Source: Phocaeicola plebeius DSM 17135 (lineage in GTDB: Bacteria; Bacteroidota; Bacteroidia; Bacteroidales; Bacteroidaceae). Taken from it: DNA of 64,000 nucleotides. The stretch lies in the NCBI RefSeq assembly GCF_000187895.1, contig NZ_DS990130.1:62001-126000 (forward strand), given 5' to 3'. Positions 40,774-52,200 of the stretch are shown one piece after another. The notes beneath the pieces were generated by a model. That model ran no database searches and was not told the DNA's origin. It worked only from the letters and a program-made list of their open reading frames with translations. Each line of letters opens with the position of its first letter. Within the stretch, counting starts at the first letter, position 1. Position numbers and translations under genes: made by a program.

Positions 40774-42960
40774 TCAGTTTTGTGGTAATAAGACTATATT
40801 ATCAATCCAAGCCGCGTCGTTCTGTCTTTCGCACACAATGGCACACACTACTTTTTTCACTGTAGAATTAAAATCGAAAGATACGGCTTTATAATTGCCG
40901 GGAGAAGAAAATTCCTCTGTATATACCGTTCCTGTAGACATATCCTGTAGCATGACTTTCAACTTACATGCTCCTTCGGTCTTTACATCAGCAGAGAAGC
41001 GATAAGTCCTGCCACTCTCCATGTCAACCCTCTGCATGAGTCCTGCATGACCAGATATACAGGCTACATTATTGCCTGCATTGTCAGTCTGTACGCAAAC
41101 CGTACCATAGTTACCCAATGGCTGCCATGCTGAAAGTCCTTCGCTGAAGGTTCCATTCTGCAAGGTAGAGACAGTATATTTCTCAACCTGCAGTATCATG
41201 GACGATACGTGACCTCCTCCGTCGGAAAAGGTGATGTCGACATTATTATCGCCATTCTTCAGCAGCTGTATGTCGAACGGTACTTCTATCATACCGAAAA
41301 ATATATTGCGGTTGCTCTGGCCGTAGCCTTTCCAGTTGTCGGGAACACTCACAGCGGTACCATTAATCTTTACCACCGGTTTCTTGGAAGCAGAGACAGG
41401 ACGGCCTATCGACATACGCAAGCTTGCTCTGCCCGAACCGGACTCGATTCCTGTGAAGGGGAACGAAAGGGATGATCCGGCGGAAATCGGTTTCAGATAC
41501 TCACTGCTGTAATATTTATTGCGGATTATGGAGTTCGTGAATGCTGACGAAGACACATCTGCTACAAGGACTATGGTCTGATTTGGGACAATTGAGATGC
41601 TTTCAGGCATGGACGGGACATTCTGTTCCGTATATTCTATACCTGCGTTATAATTGACATATAGAGAACGCTTTGTGACATTCGATACATCCTTCCAGCT
41701 ATTCTTATTGTTCAGATATACAGTCTGCGGGTTATCATCAAGATTATCAAGGGCGATATAGAGTCTGCCTCCATCCTTGAATGCCTGTACCTGAATATCA
41801 GGATTACTGCTGGTTATATCAACACGTTCGCCTTTTACATTCTTCCAGAGTTCGAAGAAATATTTTTTGTCATTAAGCCTCCATGTGGTATTCTTCAGAT
41901 TCTGAGGATTGTCGGGAATAAACAGTGCCGCACTATATGAAGTATAATTGTTTGCAGCGGTGATATGCCACTCAGCCTTATCTGAGACAAAAGGTATTGA
42001 GATAAACAAATTGTCCTGACGTTCCATCAGATTAAACAGAAAATGATTAAACGACGAAACACTCCGCACACTGCTTATGTCATCATAGCTGTCGTCGGGC
42101 TTGCTGTTGTCAATACCTCCAAACTCGGAAATGGCAAGAGGCTTGACATGTCCGAACTTAATATAGGAATACGCCTCAACCATATCAAGAACTGCTTCGG
42201 AGTTACTTCCTGAACGTTTCGTATCGGTGCCGGTTACATTTATTCCATCATAAAGATGTACAGAGAATCCATCCATATATGCACCTGCACGATCGATGAA
42301 CATTTTCATGCGGGTGTTCCAGTAATTGAAGTTCCCATCCTCCCAGGCGGGGTAGGCTGCGGCATAGCCTATCACCTTCATCTTTCCGTTAAGACGCGGA
42401 TTATTGTGTATATGTTTACCTATTGAAGCATAAAAATCGACCATCAGTTCGCGCATAGCCTGTCCCTGAACGGTAAAACCGGCATCATTTGCATGAACGA
42501 ACGGTTCATTGAGGGGTTCAAAAAACTCAGGTACCAGCTCGCTGTTGGAATAATACTCAGCCGACCATGCACCTGCAGCCTGAACGTCTATGCCGCCCTG
42601 TATGTGCTGTACATAGGGATGCTCTGTGGCAATATATCTTTTTACGGAAATATTTCCGCTGTATGGTTTCATCTGAGGATATTTGCCTACCTCATGCGTC
42701 TTGTTATACGCATACGAGTATGGTCCCCAGAACTTTCTTCCAAGACCGACCTGATAGTCGGCAAGAAACTTGCCTACATCCTTATCATCATCGGAGGTGG
42801 AATGAATATTGAAATATTTAGAACGGTCGAGTTCTGAAACACCGCTCAAAAAGCGACGGGTATTATAGTCGACAACCACCTCGTTCCTTCCCTGACAATA
42901 AATACCGGGAGGAACACCTAGGGTAAATGCCGATAACAGAAAAATATATTTATAGCTCAT
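40774..42960 (-). CDS. GH86 beta-porphyranase with C-terminal CBM-like domains
   Basis: Starting at the second Met (MSYKYIFLLSAFTLGVPP), the protein has 728 residues. The TIM-barrel motifs are FFEPLNEPFVHAND with acid/base Glu152 and PLAISEFGGIDN with nucleophile Glu279. These numbers equal those I remember for BpGH86A, which supports this start over the Met seven codons earlier. Two beta-sandwich domains follow; the last (about residues 600-728: TLQNGTFSEGLSAWQPLG ... WIDNIVLLPQ) looks like a CBM4/9-type module absent from the upstream GH86. It cuts porphyran endo-wise at the cell surface. It corresponds to BACPLE_01693 in my memory. Confidence 0.92.
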   Translation of the reverse strand: MSYKYIFLLSAFTLGVPPGIYCQGRNEVVVDYNTRRFLSGVSELDRSKYFNIHSTSDDDKDVGKFLADYQVGLGRKFWGPYSYAYNKTHEVGKYPQMKPYSGNISVKRYIATEHPYVQHIQGGIDVQAAGAWSAEYYSNSELVPEFFEPLNEPFVHANDAGFTVQGQAMRELMVDFYASIGKHIHNNPRLNGKMKVIGYAAAYPAWEDGNFNYWNTRMKMFIDRAGAYMDGFSVHLYDGINVTGTDTKRSGSNSEAVLDMVEAYSYIKFGHVKPLAISEFGGIDNSKPDDSYDDISSVRSVSSFNHFLFNLMERQDNLFISIPFVSDKAEWHITAANNYTSYSAALFIPDNPQNLKNTTWRLNDKKYFFELWKNVKGERVDITSSNPDIQVQAFKDGGRLYIALDNLDDNPQTVYLNNKNSWKDVSNVTKRSLYVNYNAGIEYTEQNVPSMPESISIVPNQTIVLVADVSSSAFTNSIIRNKYYSSEYLKPISAGSSLSFPFTGIESGSGRASLRMSIGRPVSASKKPVVKINGTAVSVPDNWKGYGQSNRNIFFGMIEVPFDIQLLKNGDNNVDITFSDGGGHVSSMILQVEKYTVSTLQNGTFSEGLSAWQPLGNYGTVCVQTDNAGNNVACISGHAGLMQRVDMESGRTYRFSADVKTEGACKLKVMLQDMSTGTVYTEEFSSPGNYKAVSFDFNSTVKKVVCAIVCERQNDAAWIDNIVLLPQN

Positions 42961-43010
42961 AATTTCTTTCCTTTTAGACACAGAAACTTGTCAGTCCTGA
43001 TGTGGATACA

Positions 43011-44834
43011 TTATTTTCTCACTTTCTTATCGTAGCGTTCAGTCTGAAGAATCATAGTAGCCACACGGCCTCCATTATCCGGGAATGTTACTGACACCGA
43101 ATTTTTTCCTTTTCTGATTAACCGGTAGTCGAAAGGTATTTCTATCATACCGAAGAAATCGTCTCTGCCAGTCTGGTCATATCCTCTCCAATTGTCGGGC
43201 ATGTCGACTTTCTTGCCATTAACCATTATTTCAGGTTTCTTCGACATCTCGTGCTTCCTGCCTATTGACATACGCAGAACAGCTCTTCCTGTACCCGGTT
43301 TCAGACCATCGAAATCAAACACAATTGGTTTTCCGGCTTCCACCGGCTGAAGATAAGTGTTGCTATAATATTTAGTACGAACTATTCTGTTTGAATACTT
43401 TTTACGGCTGATGTCGGCACACAATATTATTGTCTCATCTTTTATAATGTCAATACTTTGAGGCATAGAGTTCAGCGTCTTTTCATCATAAACTATACCT
43501 TTATCGAAAATCATCTTCAAAGAGCGCACTGAAACATTATCTACACCCTTCCAATTCAGTACGTTTTTCAAGTTTACCTTATGTGTATAGTCATCAAGAT
43601 TGTCGATAGCTATGTAAAGCCTGTCATCGTCCTTAAAAGCTGCCACCTGTATGTCCGGATTGTCGGAAACAATATCTACACGTTCGCCTTTCACATCCTT
43701 CCATAACTTGAAGAAATATTTCTTGTCGTTCAGTTTCCATGCGGTATTCTTCAAGTCGTAAGGATTGTTGGCAACAAATAAAGCAGCTCCGTATGGTTCG
43801 AAATTATATTGTTTCGTTATATGCCATTCGGCCTTGTCAGAAACAAAGGGTATTGAGATGAGCATCTTGTCTTCGCGTTCAAGAAGATTGAACAGTATAT
43901 GATTGAACGAAGCGACAGTTCGTACAGAGGCTATCGGATGATATCCTTTGGAAGTGTTGTCTATTCCTCCATATTCGGTTACGGCAAGAGGAAGAACTTT
44001 CCCCAAGCGGATGAACGAGTAGTTTTCCATAAGGTCGAGAATAGCTTCGGAATTACTTCCCGAACGGCGGGAACTCTTGCCTACTATGTTTATTCCATCG
44101 TAAAGATGTACCGACAAGCCATCCATGTACTCCCCGGCACGGTCAATGAACATCTTCATAGTATTATTCCAATGGTCGAAATCGCGCAACTCCATAGCCG
44201 GATATGCCGCGGCATATCCAATGATTTTCATTTTTTTCAGACTTGGCTCAGCGTGAATATGCTTTCCTGTCTGTGCATAAAAATCTGCCATGAGCATCCT
44301 CATTTCCTGACCATGCATATTGAAACATTTGTCGCGTGCATGGACAAAGGGTTCGTTAATGGGTTCGAAAAATTCAGGAACTGCCCCTTTCACATGCTTG
44401 GAATAGTATTCGGCAGCCCATGCACCCGCCTTCACTGGGTCTATGCCCCATTGTATGGTACGCGCGTTGGCATGTTCCGTAGCGACATATCGTTTTGTTT
44501 CCTTCAAATCAGTGTAGTTCAAAGGCTTTTCTGAAAAAGGATATTCGCCAACCTTTTTTGTCTTGCCATATGAATAAGAGAACGGTCCCCAGAAAGAGCG
44601 GCCGATTCCTACACCGTAATCTGCAAGAAATTTCCTGACATCTGGATCAGAATCTTTAGATGTGTGTATATTGAAATATTTACCTCTGTCAAGTGCCGAT
44701 ACATCATTCAGGTATCTCTGAGTGGCATAATCCACTGTGACAGTAGTGTTATAAGTCTTATTCTCGGAAGATGATAAAGGAAAAACCGAGAAAGACAAAC
44801 ACACAGACAAAGCTGTAAGAATTATGTTATTCAT
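43011..44834 (-). CDS. GH86 beta-porphyranase/agarase-like enzyme
   Basis: The 607-residue protein has a signal peptide (MNNIILTALSVCLSFSVFPL). I use this Met because the 15 upstream in-frame codons precede a better signal start. GH86 motifs are FFEPINEPFVHARD (acid/base Glu161) and PLAVTEYGGIDN (nucleophile Glu287), followed by the Ig-like and jelly-roll domains. It is closely related to the downstream GH86 over the barrel but lacks the C-terminal CBM-like module. Tandem paralogues with different tails suggest different roles (surface and periplasm, or different sulfation). The gap to the next GH86 is 50 bases. Confidence 0.88.
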   Translation of the reverse strand: MNNIILTALSVCLSFSVFPLSSSENKTYNTTVTVDYATQRYLNDVSALDRGKYFNIHTSKDSDPDVRKFLADYGVGIGRSFWGPFSYSYGKTKKVGEYPFSEKPLNYTDLKETKRYVATEHANARTIQWGIDPVKAGAWAAEYYSKHVKGAVPEFFEPINEPFVHARDKCFNMHGQEMRMLMADFYAQTGKHIHAEPSLKKMKIIGYAAAYPAMELRDFDHWNNTMKMFIDRAGEYMDGLSVHLYDGINIVGKSSRRSGSNSEAILDLMENYSFIRLGKVLPLAVTEYGGIDNTSKGYHPIASVRTVASFNHILFNLLEREDKMLISIPFVSDKAEWHITKQYNFEPYGAALFVANNPYDLKNTAWKLNDKKYFFKLWKDVKGERVDIVSDNPDIQVAAFKDDDRLYIAIDNLDDYTHKVNLKNVLNWKGVDNVSVRSLKMIFDKGIVYDEKTLNSMPQSIDIIKDETIILCADISRKKYSNRIVRTKYYSNTYLQPVEAGKPIVFDFDGLKPGTGRAVLRMSIGRKHEMSKKPEIMVNGKKVDMPDNWRGYDQTGRDDFFGMIEIPFDYRLIRKGKNSVSVTFPDNGGRVATMILQTERYDKKVRK

Positions 44835-44850
44835 TGTATTATCAAAATTT

Positions 44851-44896
44851 AAAAGGCAGAGAACACTCCGATAGTTCAATTAAAGTATTCCCTGCC
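44851..44896 (-). terminator. Terminator after the SusCD/SGBP operon
   Basis: GGCAG (44855-44859) with GAA inside pairs with TTC and CTGCC (44892-44896), separated by one mismatch. On the minus strand it is followed by TTTTAAATTTTG. It lies 33 bases after the stop of the small SGBP gene and 17 bases before the GH86 start, so GH86 is transcribed by read-through or from an unseen promoter. Confidence 0.65.
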
Positions 44897-44929
44897 ATTA
44901 AGATTATCACTTCTGTTTAAACACTAATA

Positions 44930-45484
44930 TCAGAAATCGGCCGGTTTGAGTACATCGTTCAGCACCACTTCATATTCAACTTCTGTTCCGTCGTTTTCAG
45001 TAACAGTAAGATGGCCGTAACCGCCACTTGAGTTATTTTCTTTCTTACCTTCAAACATGAACATTCTCTTCTTCGTCACTTCCTGTTCTTCTTTATCGCC
45101 TGTTTCAGGATTGATAACTTCTTCCTTTTCAGTATAGACTTCATTGAAAGAGAATGAGAGATATTTTTCTGTATCCGAATTGATTTTCAGCCACTCGGGC
45201 AATTCCGAAGGAGCCTCAGACGACTCGGCAAAGAACTCGATCTTATTCATTCTCAAAGTCTGATAGTCATTCTTCCAGGCAATGAGGTCGAACAATTCGC
45301 GATAAACAGAAAACTTGGAAACCTCGCCTGTCTTTCCTGTTTCCACATTCTTGAGATAGGTAAGTTCATACACGGGAGTAGAATCAAGTTCTACCTCAGC
45401 CCATTTGTCATTATCACATGCTCCGAACAAAACCAAAGCACATAAGAATGTAATTGTCTTATAAATTTTATCTATTAGCTTCAT
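44930..45484 (-). CDS. Small surface lipoprotein of the SusCD operon
   Basis: The 184-residue lipoprotein has a signal ending in CALVLFGAC. The mature part is acidic and beta-rich (YLSFSFNEVYTEKEEVINPETG, HLTVTENDGTEVEYEVVLNDV) without a known catalytic motif. It is the last gene of the SusC-SusD-SGBP operon, 15 bases after the larger glycan-binding protein and followed by a terminator. By position it is a candidate surface glycan-binding or SusCD accessory protein for porphyran oligosaccharides. Confidence 0.65.
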   Translation of the reverse strand: MKLIDKIYKTITFLCALVLFGACDNDKWAEVELDSTPVYELTYLKNVETGKTGEVSKFSVYRELFDLIAWKNDYQTLRMNKIEFFAESSEAPSELPEWLKINSDTEKYLSFSFNEVYTEKEEVINPETGDKEEQEVTKKRMFMFEGKKENNSSGGYGHLTVTENDGTEVEYEVVLNDVLKPADF

Positions 45485-45499
45485 TGTTACTATAATTTA

Positions 45500-47224
45500 T
45501 TATGGTCTTACTTCAATATATCCGAAGAATATATCGTCAAAATAAATATTATCCTTAAAGGCATTAAAGCGCATACTGAGCAATATATTGTCCATTTCAG
45601 CCTTTGAAGTCACAGTGGTTGTGGCCGACATCCATTTGCTGTCGGAGCCATTCACAATGCCGCACCATGGTTTATTGCTCTGCCATGTCATATCTTCAGC
45701 TCCTTCTTTACCTGCCGGAACGAAATACGGACTCATACCCTTACCCTGTTTATACCCCGGTGTATAATATTTGTAGCTGAAAGTATATGTACCTTTACCA
45801 CCAGTAAATGTCTTGGAGAGTAATGCCCTGCATCGGTCAAATGCTTCGACAAACATACATTTTGCACTGTTGTTTATTCCATCCTTCAGAGGATTGTCCA
45901 CAACCTGTGAAGGAACTACAGGATGTGTTTTGGTATCGGCATCAATAACTTTCCAGTCGGCATATGTGTCAGGATTTTCAAAATCTTCATCCAGGAACGC
46001 ACCAAAAGTAGTCGCTACGTTTGGAGCTGTAGCCTTTATCTCAAGGTTCTGATTTCCAACCAACGCTTCAGTTAAAGTTCCTGTAAGGGTCAGTTCATCT
46101 GTGTTATAGATTTTCTCAACCAAAGTAAGAATCAGTTCATATCTGCTTTGCTTGTTTACTTCTGCTGCTGTGATGTTTACGCTACCCCTGACAGCTGACG
46201 GTCTGTTATACGAGTTGGAGTAAGTAAGCTTTAGAGATGATGGATTTATCTCTTTATATCCAAACTCAGAATTATCCAAATCTATAGCAATGTGTGTTTG
46301 GTCAATCTGACGGATGTTATAAGTAATAGGATCATCACTAGGTACTACTGTAATAGCCAAAGGCACAACAAGAGTTTTTGGCGAAGCTTTTGGAGTGTAC
46401 TTACCTTTACCCTCACTGGCAGAAGTTCTTTCTATTGTCATGGAAAGAAGCAATGGCTTATCGCTGAATTTCTTTGCAGTGAACTGGTATGGAGTGTCAA
46501 AACTGGTTAATTCGTCATTTACGCCAGTATCCGCACATTTGAAAGTCCATTTGTTAGGCAATCCGTATGAATCGTCCTTAATATAGACAGACTTACCATA
46601 TTCAAGTTCGTATTTTTCGTATTCGGGAGCTTCCTCAGTTCCACCGACTATTCCGGTCTTTATTTCCTGTGTACACTCCGGATCACTGTATACCTTTACG
46701 GCCGGTACGAGGTTAGGATCATACACGCGGATATGGAAAGTTGTATCCATCACATATACATCACCCTCCTGCTTAGCATAACAATATTTTTTGATATATC
46801 CTCCGGTATTGTCGTCATACACCGAATATGGATATACAACCTGTCTGCGGAAAGTATTGCACAAACGTACCGTATGGTCACCGGGTTTAGTGAAATACAC
46901 ATGTATGGTTTTCAAATCGTTGGTATGAGGGATGGATTCATCAATCAGGTTTGTATAGTCTGTCTGTCCCCACTCCATCTTACCATTAAGGAACTTTGTA
47001 CCATCATCCGACACAACCCACTGATGCGACAACATGCCTTGGGATAAGTCCATTATACTTATATAGTTATTAAGATTCAGCTGAATAGGTGAAACGTTTT
47101 CCTGATCTGTACTCACATGCCAGGTACATTCAGCCACGTTATTCAACGGTTCAAACTCATCATCCTTACAAGATGTCAGAACCGAGATTAATGAAAGAGC
47201 AATATATAAAAATCTATTTTTCAT
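45500..47224 (-). CDS. Surface glycan-binding lipoprotein with C-terminal CBM-like domain
   Basis: The 574-residue lipoprotein (MKNRFLYIALSLISVLTSC) has N-terminal PKD-like repeats (GDHTVRLCNTFRRQVVYPYSV), central Ig-like domains, and a C-terminal module starting AFLDEDFENPDTYADWKV and ending DNIYFDDIFFGYIEV, a typical start and end of CBM-like beta sandwiches. It follows susD after 5 bases, the usual place for the SusE/SusF-type or SGBP-B protein. It should capture galactan chains at the surface and pass them to SusCD. Confidence 0.8.
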   Translation of the reverse strand: MKNRFLYIALSLISVLTSCKDDEFEPLNNVAECTWHVSTDQENVSPIQLNLNNYISIMDLSQGMLSHQWVVSDDGTKFLNGKMEWGQTDYTNLIDESIPHTNDLKTIHVYFTKPGDHTVRLCNTFRRQVVYPYSVYDDNTGGYIKKYCYAKQEGDVYVMDTTFHIRVYDPNLVPAVKVYSDPECTQEIKTGIVGGTEEAPEYEKYELEYGKSVYIKDDSYGLPNKWTFKCADTGVNDELTSFDTPYQFTAKKFSDKPLLLSMTIERTSASEGKGKYTPKASPKTLVVPLAITVVPSDDPITYNIRQIDQTHIAIDLDNSEFGYKEINPSSLKLTYSNSYNRPSAVRGSVNITAAEVNKQSRYELILTLVEKIYNTDELTLTGTLTEALVGNQNLEIKATAPNVATTFGAFLDEDFENPDTYADWKVIDADTKTHPVVPSQVVDNPLKDGINNSAKCMFVEAFDRCRALLSKTFTGGKGTYTFSYKYYTPGYKQGKGMSPYFVPAGKEGAEDMTWQSNKPWCGIVNGSDSKWMSATTTVTSKAEMDNILLSMRFNAFKDNIYFDDIFFGYIEVRP

Positions 47225-47229
47225 CGTAT

Positions 47230-49266
47230 TTATTTATTAATATCAGGATTTGATGTAATTTCTATATTTGGAATAGGCCAGTATGCCACTTGCGGACCGT
47301 AGTTCAATGATGCTTGGAAATAATCCACAAAAGCGTTTCCTCTCTTTTCTGGCGGCAGCTCATAAAATCTGTACTGCTTTCCAAAGTTGAATGCTGATAC
47401 CAAAGCATTAGGGTCATCAGGATTAGGCTTAAGATATTTGGTCTGAATCATACAGTACTTATATTCGTCGGATGCCAACTGATCAAACCTTTCCTTAGTT
47501 ATATTCCAGCGTCTCAAATCAATGACACGTATGGCATGTCCTTCCATACACAGTTCAAGAGGACGTTCCACATACATCAGATGATTCATTACATCACTTG
47601 CAGCATATTCCTTCTCATCGTATGTATATCTCTTGAATTCTCCCTGTTCCGATTTTCCGATAAGCACAACTCCAGCACGGTGACGTACCTTGTTGATGGC
47701 ATTGATAGCTGACTGAACATTTCCATCGCTTGCACCGCCTTTAATCAGACATTCTGCATACATCAGATATATATCTGCCAAACGGATAAGACGATAGTTT
47801 ATTCCTGAGGCCATAGCAGGCTTAAATTCAGTTTCACTCTTACGTGTATCCCAATTTGATAATTTTCTGAAATACGCTGAAGAGCCACGGTTGAATTTTG
47901 ATACCTGTTGTGGGAGAGACTGATAATATATCAGACTTTCATCGCCGTTTATTGCAAGAGAGGCAGATGCACGCATGGAATAGCTTCTGAGGCGATATGC
48001 CTGACCGTCTTCCCATTTAAATTCCGGAACTATGTCATCGTAGCCGGTAATCTTATTGTATAAAACTTTATTATCTCCGACAGTTGAGACGAGTCGTTCG
48101 CGTACTCCAACATATTTTCCTGCTGTTGCATCCCACGTATAAACGTACGTTCTGTTATATACGACACCCTGACGGTCCACCTGCGAGCTGAAAGTTGTTC
48201 CCAACTGGTCGTATATAATATCCCTATGTTCAGGATCACCATAATTGTCGGACTGCATTTTTATCCAGTTACGTTCATCAAGTCTGTCCACCGGCTCTGT
48301 TTCGAATGCTTCAACAAGCCAAAAAGCAGGAACAGTGTTAAGCCAGGCATCGCCCAAGCCATTTACATTCATTCCCCATATATTATATAAGGTAGACTCC
48401 GACCATGTACCGAATTCTGTATTATACTGTGTAGAATAGGAAACCTCGAGAATAGATTCCGAATTGAATTCATTGGCAGCAGTAAAATTATCGACTATGT
48501 CATCAACCAAAGCAAAACCTCCATTATCAATAATATCCTTAAAATATTCGGCAGCTTTATTATACTCTTTATCATAAAGGTAGCTTTTGCCTAATATTGC
48601 CTTTACAGCCCAAGAGGTGATACGTCCCAAATCGGTTTTCTCCCATTTGTCATTCAAGCCAAGGTCAAGAGCTTTCTGTAAATCTTCTCTGTAATATTTC
48701 TTGATTTCATCACTTGGTGTAACCTTTTTATAGTAATCTTCTTCTACCTCTGCAATTTCATTAATATAAGGAACATTACCATTATTGAATGAATTATTGA
48801 GATAAAAATAAAACAAGCCACGCAAAGAATATGCCTGTGCCTCAATCTGAGCAAGCTTGGTTATTTGAGGTTCATCTGTAACATTTGGACGGATTTTCTC
48901 TATACTGGCCAGAACCTGATTCGCACGGAACACACCAGTATACAGTGCAGACCATTTACCACGGACTGTTCCGTATGAATCATTAAAGGTTTGCTTATAG
49001 GCTTCGTTATCAAACTGCTTTCTGTCCTTATTACCTTCAACTGCTATATCACTTCTACGGTTCTCATCGAGCGGATGATAAATATTGGTATTTTTCAAAG
49101 CATTATATACAGCAGCCAGTCCTTTCTCGCAGTCGCCTATTGTTTTATAAAAATTCTGTGTTGTCAGCTGATGTATGTTTTCCTGCGTAAGGAAATCGTC
49201 GCATGAAACCAATGTCATGCCCGACATCAACAGACTGAATACTATTGTTTTATATCTGAAGTTCAT
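47230..49266 (-). CDS. susD: SusD-like outer-membrane glycan-binding lipoprotein
   Basis: The 678-residue lipoprotein has a signal ending in LVSC and the SusD/RagB layout: N-terminal TPR-like helices (DFLTQENIHQLTTQNFYKTIGDCEKGLAAVYNAL style), SLRGLFYFYL, LADIYLMYAECLIKGG (TPR), and the C-terminal VERPLELCMEGHAIRVIDLRRW, which is the classic SusD end. It forms the lid over the SusC barrel. It lies 19 bases after susC. The protein is longer than most SusD proteins, with an insertion around residues 330-420. Confidence 0.92.
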   Translation of the reverse strand: MNFRYKTIVFSLLMSGMTLVSCDDFLTQENIHQLTTQNFYKTIGDCEKGLAAVYNALKNTNIYHPLDENRRSDIAVEGNKDRKQFDNEAYKQTFNDSYGTVRGKWSALYTGVFRANQVLASIEKIRPNVTDEPQITKLAQIEAQAYSLRGLFYFYLNNSFNNGNVPYINEIAEVEEDYYKKVTPSDEIKKYYREDLQKALDLGLNDKWEKTDLGRITSWAVKAILGKSYLYDKEYNKAAEYFKDIIDNGGFALVDDIVDNFTAANEFNSESILEVSYSTQYNTEFGTWSESTLYNIWGMNVNGLGDAWLNTVPAFWLVEAFETEPVDRLDERNWIKMQSDNYGDPEHRDIIYDQLGTTFSSQVDRQGVVYNRTYVYTWDATAGKYVGVRERLVSTVGDNKVLYNKITGYDDIVPEFKWEDGQAYRLRSYSMRASASLAINGDESLIYYQSLPQQVSKFNRGSSAYFRKLSNWDTRKSETEFKPAMASGINYRLIRLADIYLMYAECLIKGGASDGNVQSAINAINKVRHRAGVVLIGKSEQGEFKRYTYDEKEYAASDVMNHLMYVERPLELCMEGHAIRVIDLRRWNITKERFDQLASDEYKYCMIQTKYLKPNPDDPNALVSAFNFGKQYRFYELPPEKRGNAFVDYFQASLNYGPQVAYWPIPNIEITSNPDINK

Positions 49267-49285
49267 ATATTTATATTATTAAAAG

Positions 49286-52200
49286 TTAGAAATTAATCTG
49301 GAATCCGCCACGCATCTGGATACTTATAGGATATGTTCCATAGTCCAAACCACGACGTGACAATCCATTACTACCGACCTCAGGGTCGTATCCGTCGTAT
49401 TTTGTCAGTGTAAGAAGATTATCGGCTGCAACGTATAAACGGAACTTGCCCAATCCAAGCTTTGATACCCAACTCTTGGGGAATGAATATCCTAACATAA
49501 TATTTTTAAGTCTGACAAATGAACCGTCCTCAATCCACATATCAGTATGAGCACGATAGTTGTTATGACCCTCTGTACGATAAGAAGGAATGGTAGAGGT
49601 ATAGTTGGTAGGGGTCCACATGTATATCAGTTCCTTATTGGTTCTTCTTTGATATGTATATATCTTCGTACCGTTTATTATTTCATTTCCAACTGAAGCA
49701 TACCAGTTCATAGAGAAATCGAAGCCTCTATAGTCGGCCGAGAAGTTCAAACCAAGTTCATAATCCGGCATACCACTACCGGCATAAACACGGTCGTCAT
49801 CATTAAGAACACCATCATTATTGGTATCGATATACATAAGGTCACCCATACGGGCACTTGACTGTAATTTCTGATATTCTGCAAGCTTCTGTTCAGTATT
49901 GATTACCCCTGCGGTTGGCATAACAAAGAAAGCACCGGCTTCATATCCTTTCTTGATTGCAGTTACATAATCACTTCCTGATGAAACAGGTTTACCGTCG
50001 GGGAAGAAATATAACTCATTTTTTCCTGCCATAGACACAATCTCATTCACGTTTTTGGTAAATGTACCAGTCAAGCTGTAATTAACACCACGTATTTTGT
50101 TGCGGTGAGTAAGTGAAAACTCAACACCACGGTTTTCCATATCTCCGGCATTCAATGTAACAGTTGAACTCTGGCCCCCTCCATTTGACGGTGGCACGAC
50201 CATCGGGAAAAGCATATTCTTCTTGTTACTCTTGTACAAATCAAGACCTAAGATAAGCTTGTTATTATATAAAGCCATGTCGATACCGGCATTAAGCTGC
50301 TGGGTTGTTTCCCATTTCACATTCGGATTGGCAAATCCCAATTGGGTAAAACCATTTGCAAGAATTTCGGAAGTTCCGGTACCAAAAGTATAGTCGTAGT
50401 TTTTGTATATAGCTGGTGCGTATGAATAATCAGGGAAGTTCTGATTACCGGTAGTACCATAGCTGAATCTTAATTTTAACGAATTTACTAGCCACCTGAA
50501 TCTGTCGAAGAATGATTCCTCAGAAATATTCCATCCTACAGACAATGACGGGAACAATCCCCAACGATTTTCTTCGGAGAACTTAGATGAACCGTCGCGC
50601 CTGATACTGGCACTTGCCATGTATTTGTCTGCATAGCTATATTGTAGACGACCCAACATACCAACCATTGTACTGATACGGTCCTGTCCCCACTGGCCAC
50701 TGCCTGTACCCACAGTCATATCGGATGTTCCCGCATTTAGGTTCGGAATCTCGTTAGTAACCAAATCCATTATACTGGCATAGAACATCTCGTATGTATA
50801 TTTCTCCATACTGAAAACTCCGGTAAATTTAATATCATGCTTTTTTATCTTCTTATTATAATTTACCATTGTTTCCCAAGTGAGACTGGTATTCTTTGAA
50901 TGAGTATCTTTTAATTGCGAACGGTAATTAGAGCTGGTTACCTTTTCGCCTTTCTGATTATATACCTCAAACTCAGGTCGAATTGAGACAGCTTTCTGAT
51001 TGTTATATCCAAAGCCCAAACGTGTGGAAACATTCAGTCCGGGAATTACATTATAAGCAAGATAAAAATTACCGTTAAATGATTCTGTGTCCTTATGATT
51101 TTCCTCTTTCAATCTTCCCAATGTATAACTTACGCCCTGTAAATCTGCAGGATCGCCAGCTGCATTTACTATACTTGCCTGTGGATAAATCTGAGAACGA
51201 GTAGGCGAGTAGTCATAACATTCGTTCAATAACCCCCAAGCCGGAGATAACTGGTTTTCTATCTTCATAGCGATGTTAGTGTTGATAGTCCATTTTCCGC
51301 GCTGAAAATGTGTATTCGAACGAATATTATATCTTTTGTAATCGGAATTTATCAACACACCTTTCTGGTCGAAATAGTTCGCGGTAAGGTTATATGTCAA
51401 ATCTTTCTTGCCGCCATTCGCAGTAACAGAATAATTCTGTATTGGCGCGTTATTATTGACTACATATTCATATAAACTAGAGTTGTTGAAGAAATTCACA
51501 GGATATGTTTTCAGATTAGACCAGGCCAGGTCGTCTGTATTCTGGTTTCCTTCCATCATTCTGTTAGACATCACTTTTACAAATATACTCTCGTTGGCAT
51601 CAAGCAAATGAATATTCGAAGTAATGTGCTGTACACCATAATATCCGTCGACAGCTATCTTCATTTCTCCTTCCTTACCCTTCTTTGTGGTAATAAGGAT
51701 AACACCGGAAGCACCGCGAGTACCATAAATGGCAGCCGAAGCAGCATCCTTAAGAATATCTATACTTGCTATTTCGCTACTACTCAATCCCGGGTCGCCC
51801 TCGAACGGGACACCATCGACAACATATAAAGGAGAACTGTCGCCTGAGATAGAACTTAAACCACGAATCTGGATGTTGGATTTGGCTCCAGGCTCACCAG
51901 AACTTGCCTGAACGTTAACTCCGGCAACCATACCCTGAAGAGCTGTACCCAAGTCGGAAGTACTGATCTTAGTAATCTCATCTGAGTTTACACGTGCCAC
52001 TGCACCTGTCACCTCTTTTTTACGCATTGAGCCATAACCTACAACAACCACTTCATCCAACACTTTTGTGTCTTCCTGAAGCTTGATATTATAAATCTGA
52101 CCATTCTTGATTGCAGCTTTTACAGTTTTATACCCAACAAAACTGAACACTAAGTTACCTTTAGTCGGTACCCCTTGAAGAACGAAATTACCATCCATAT

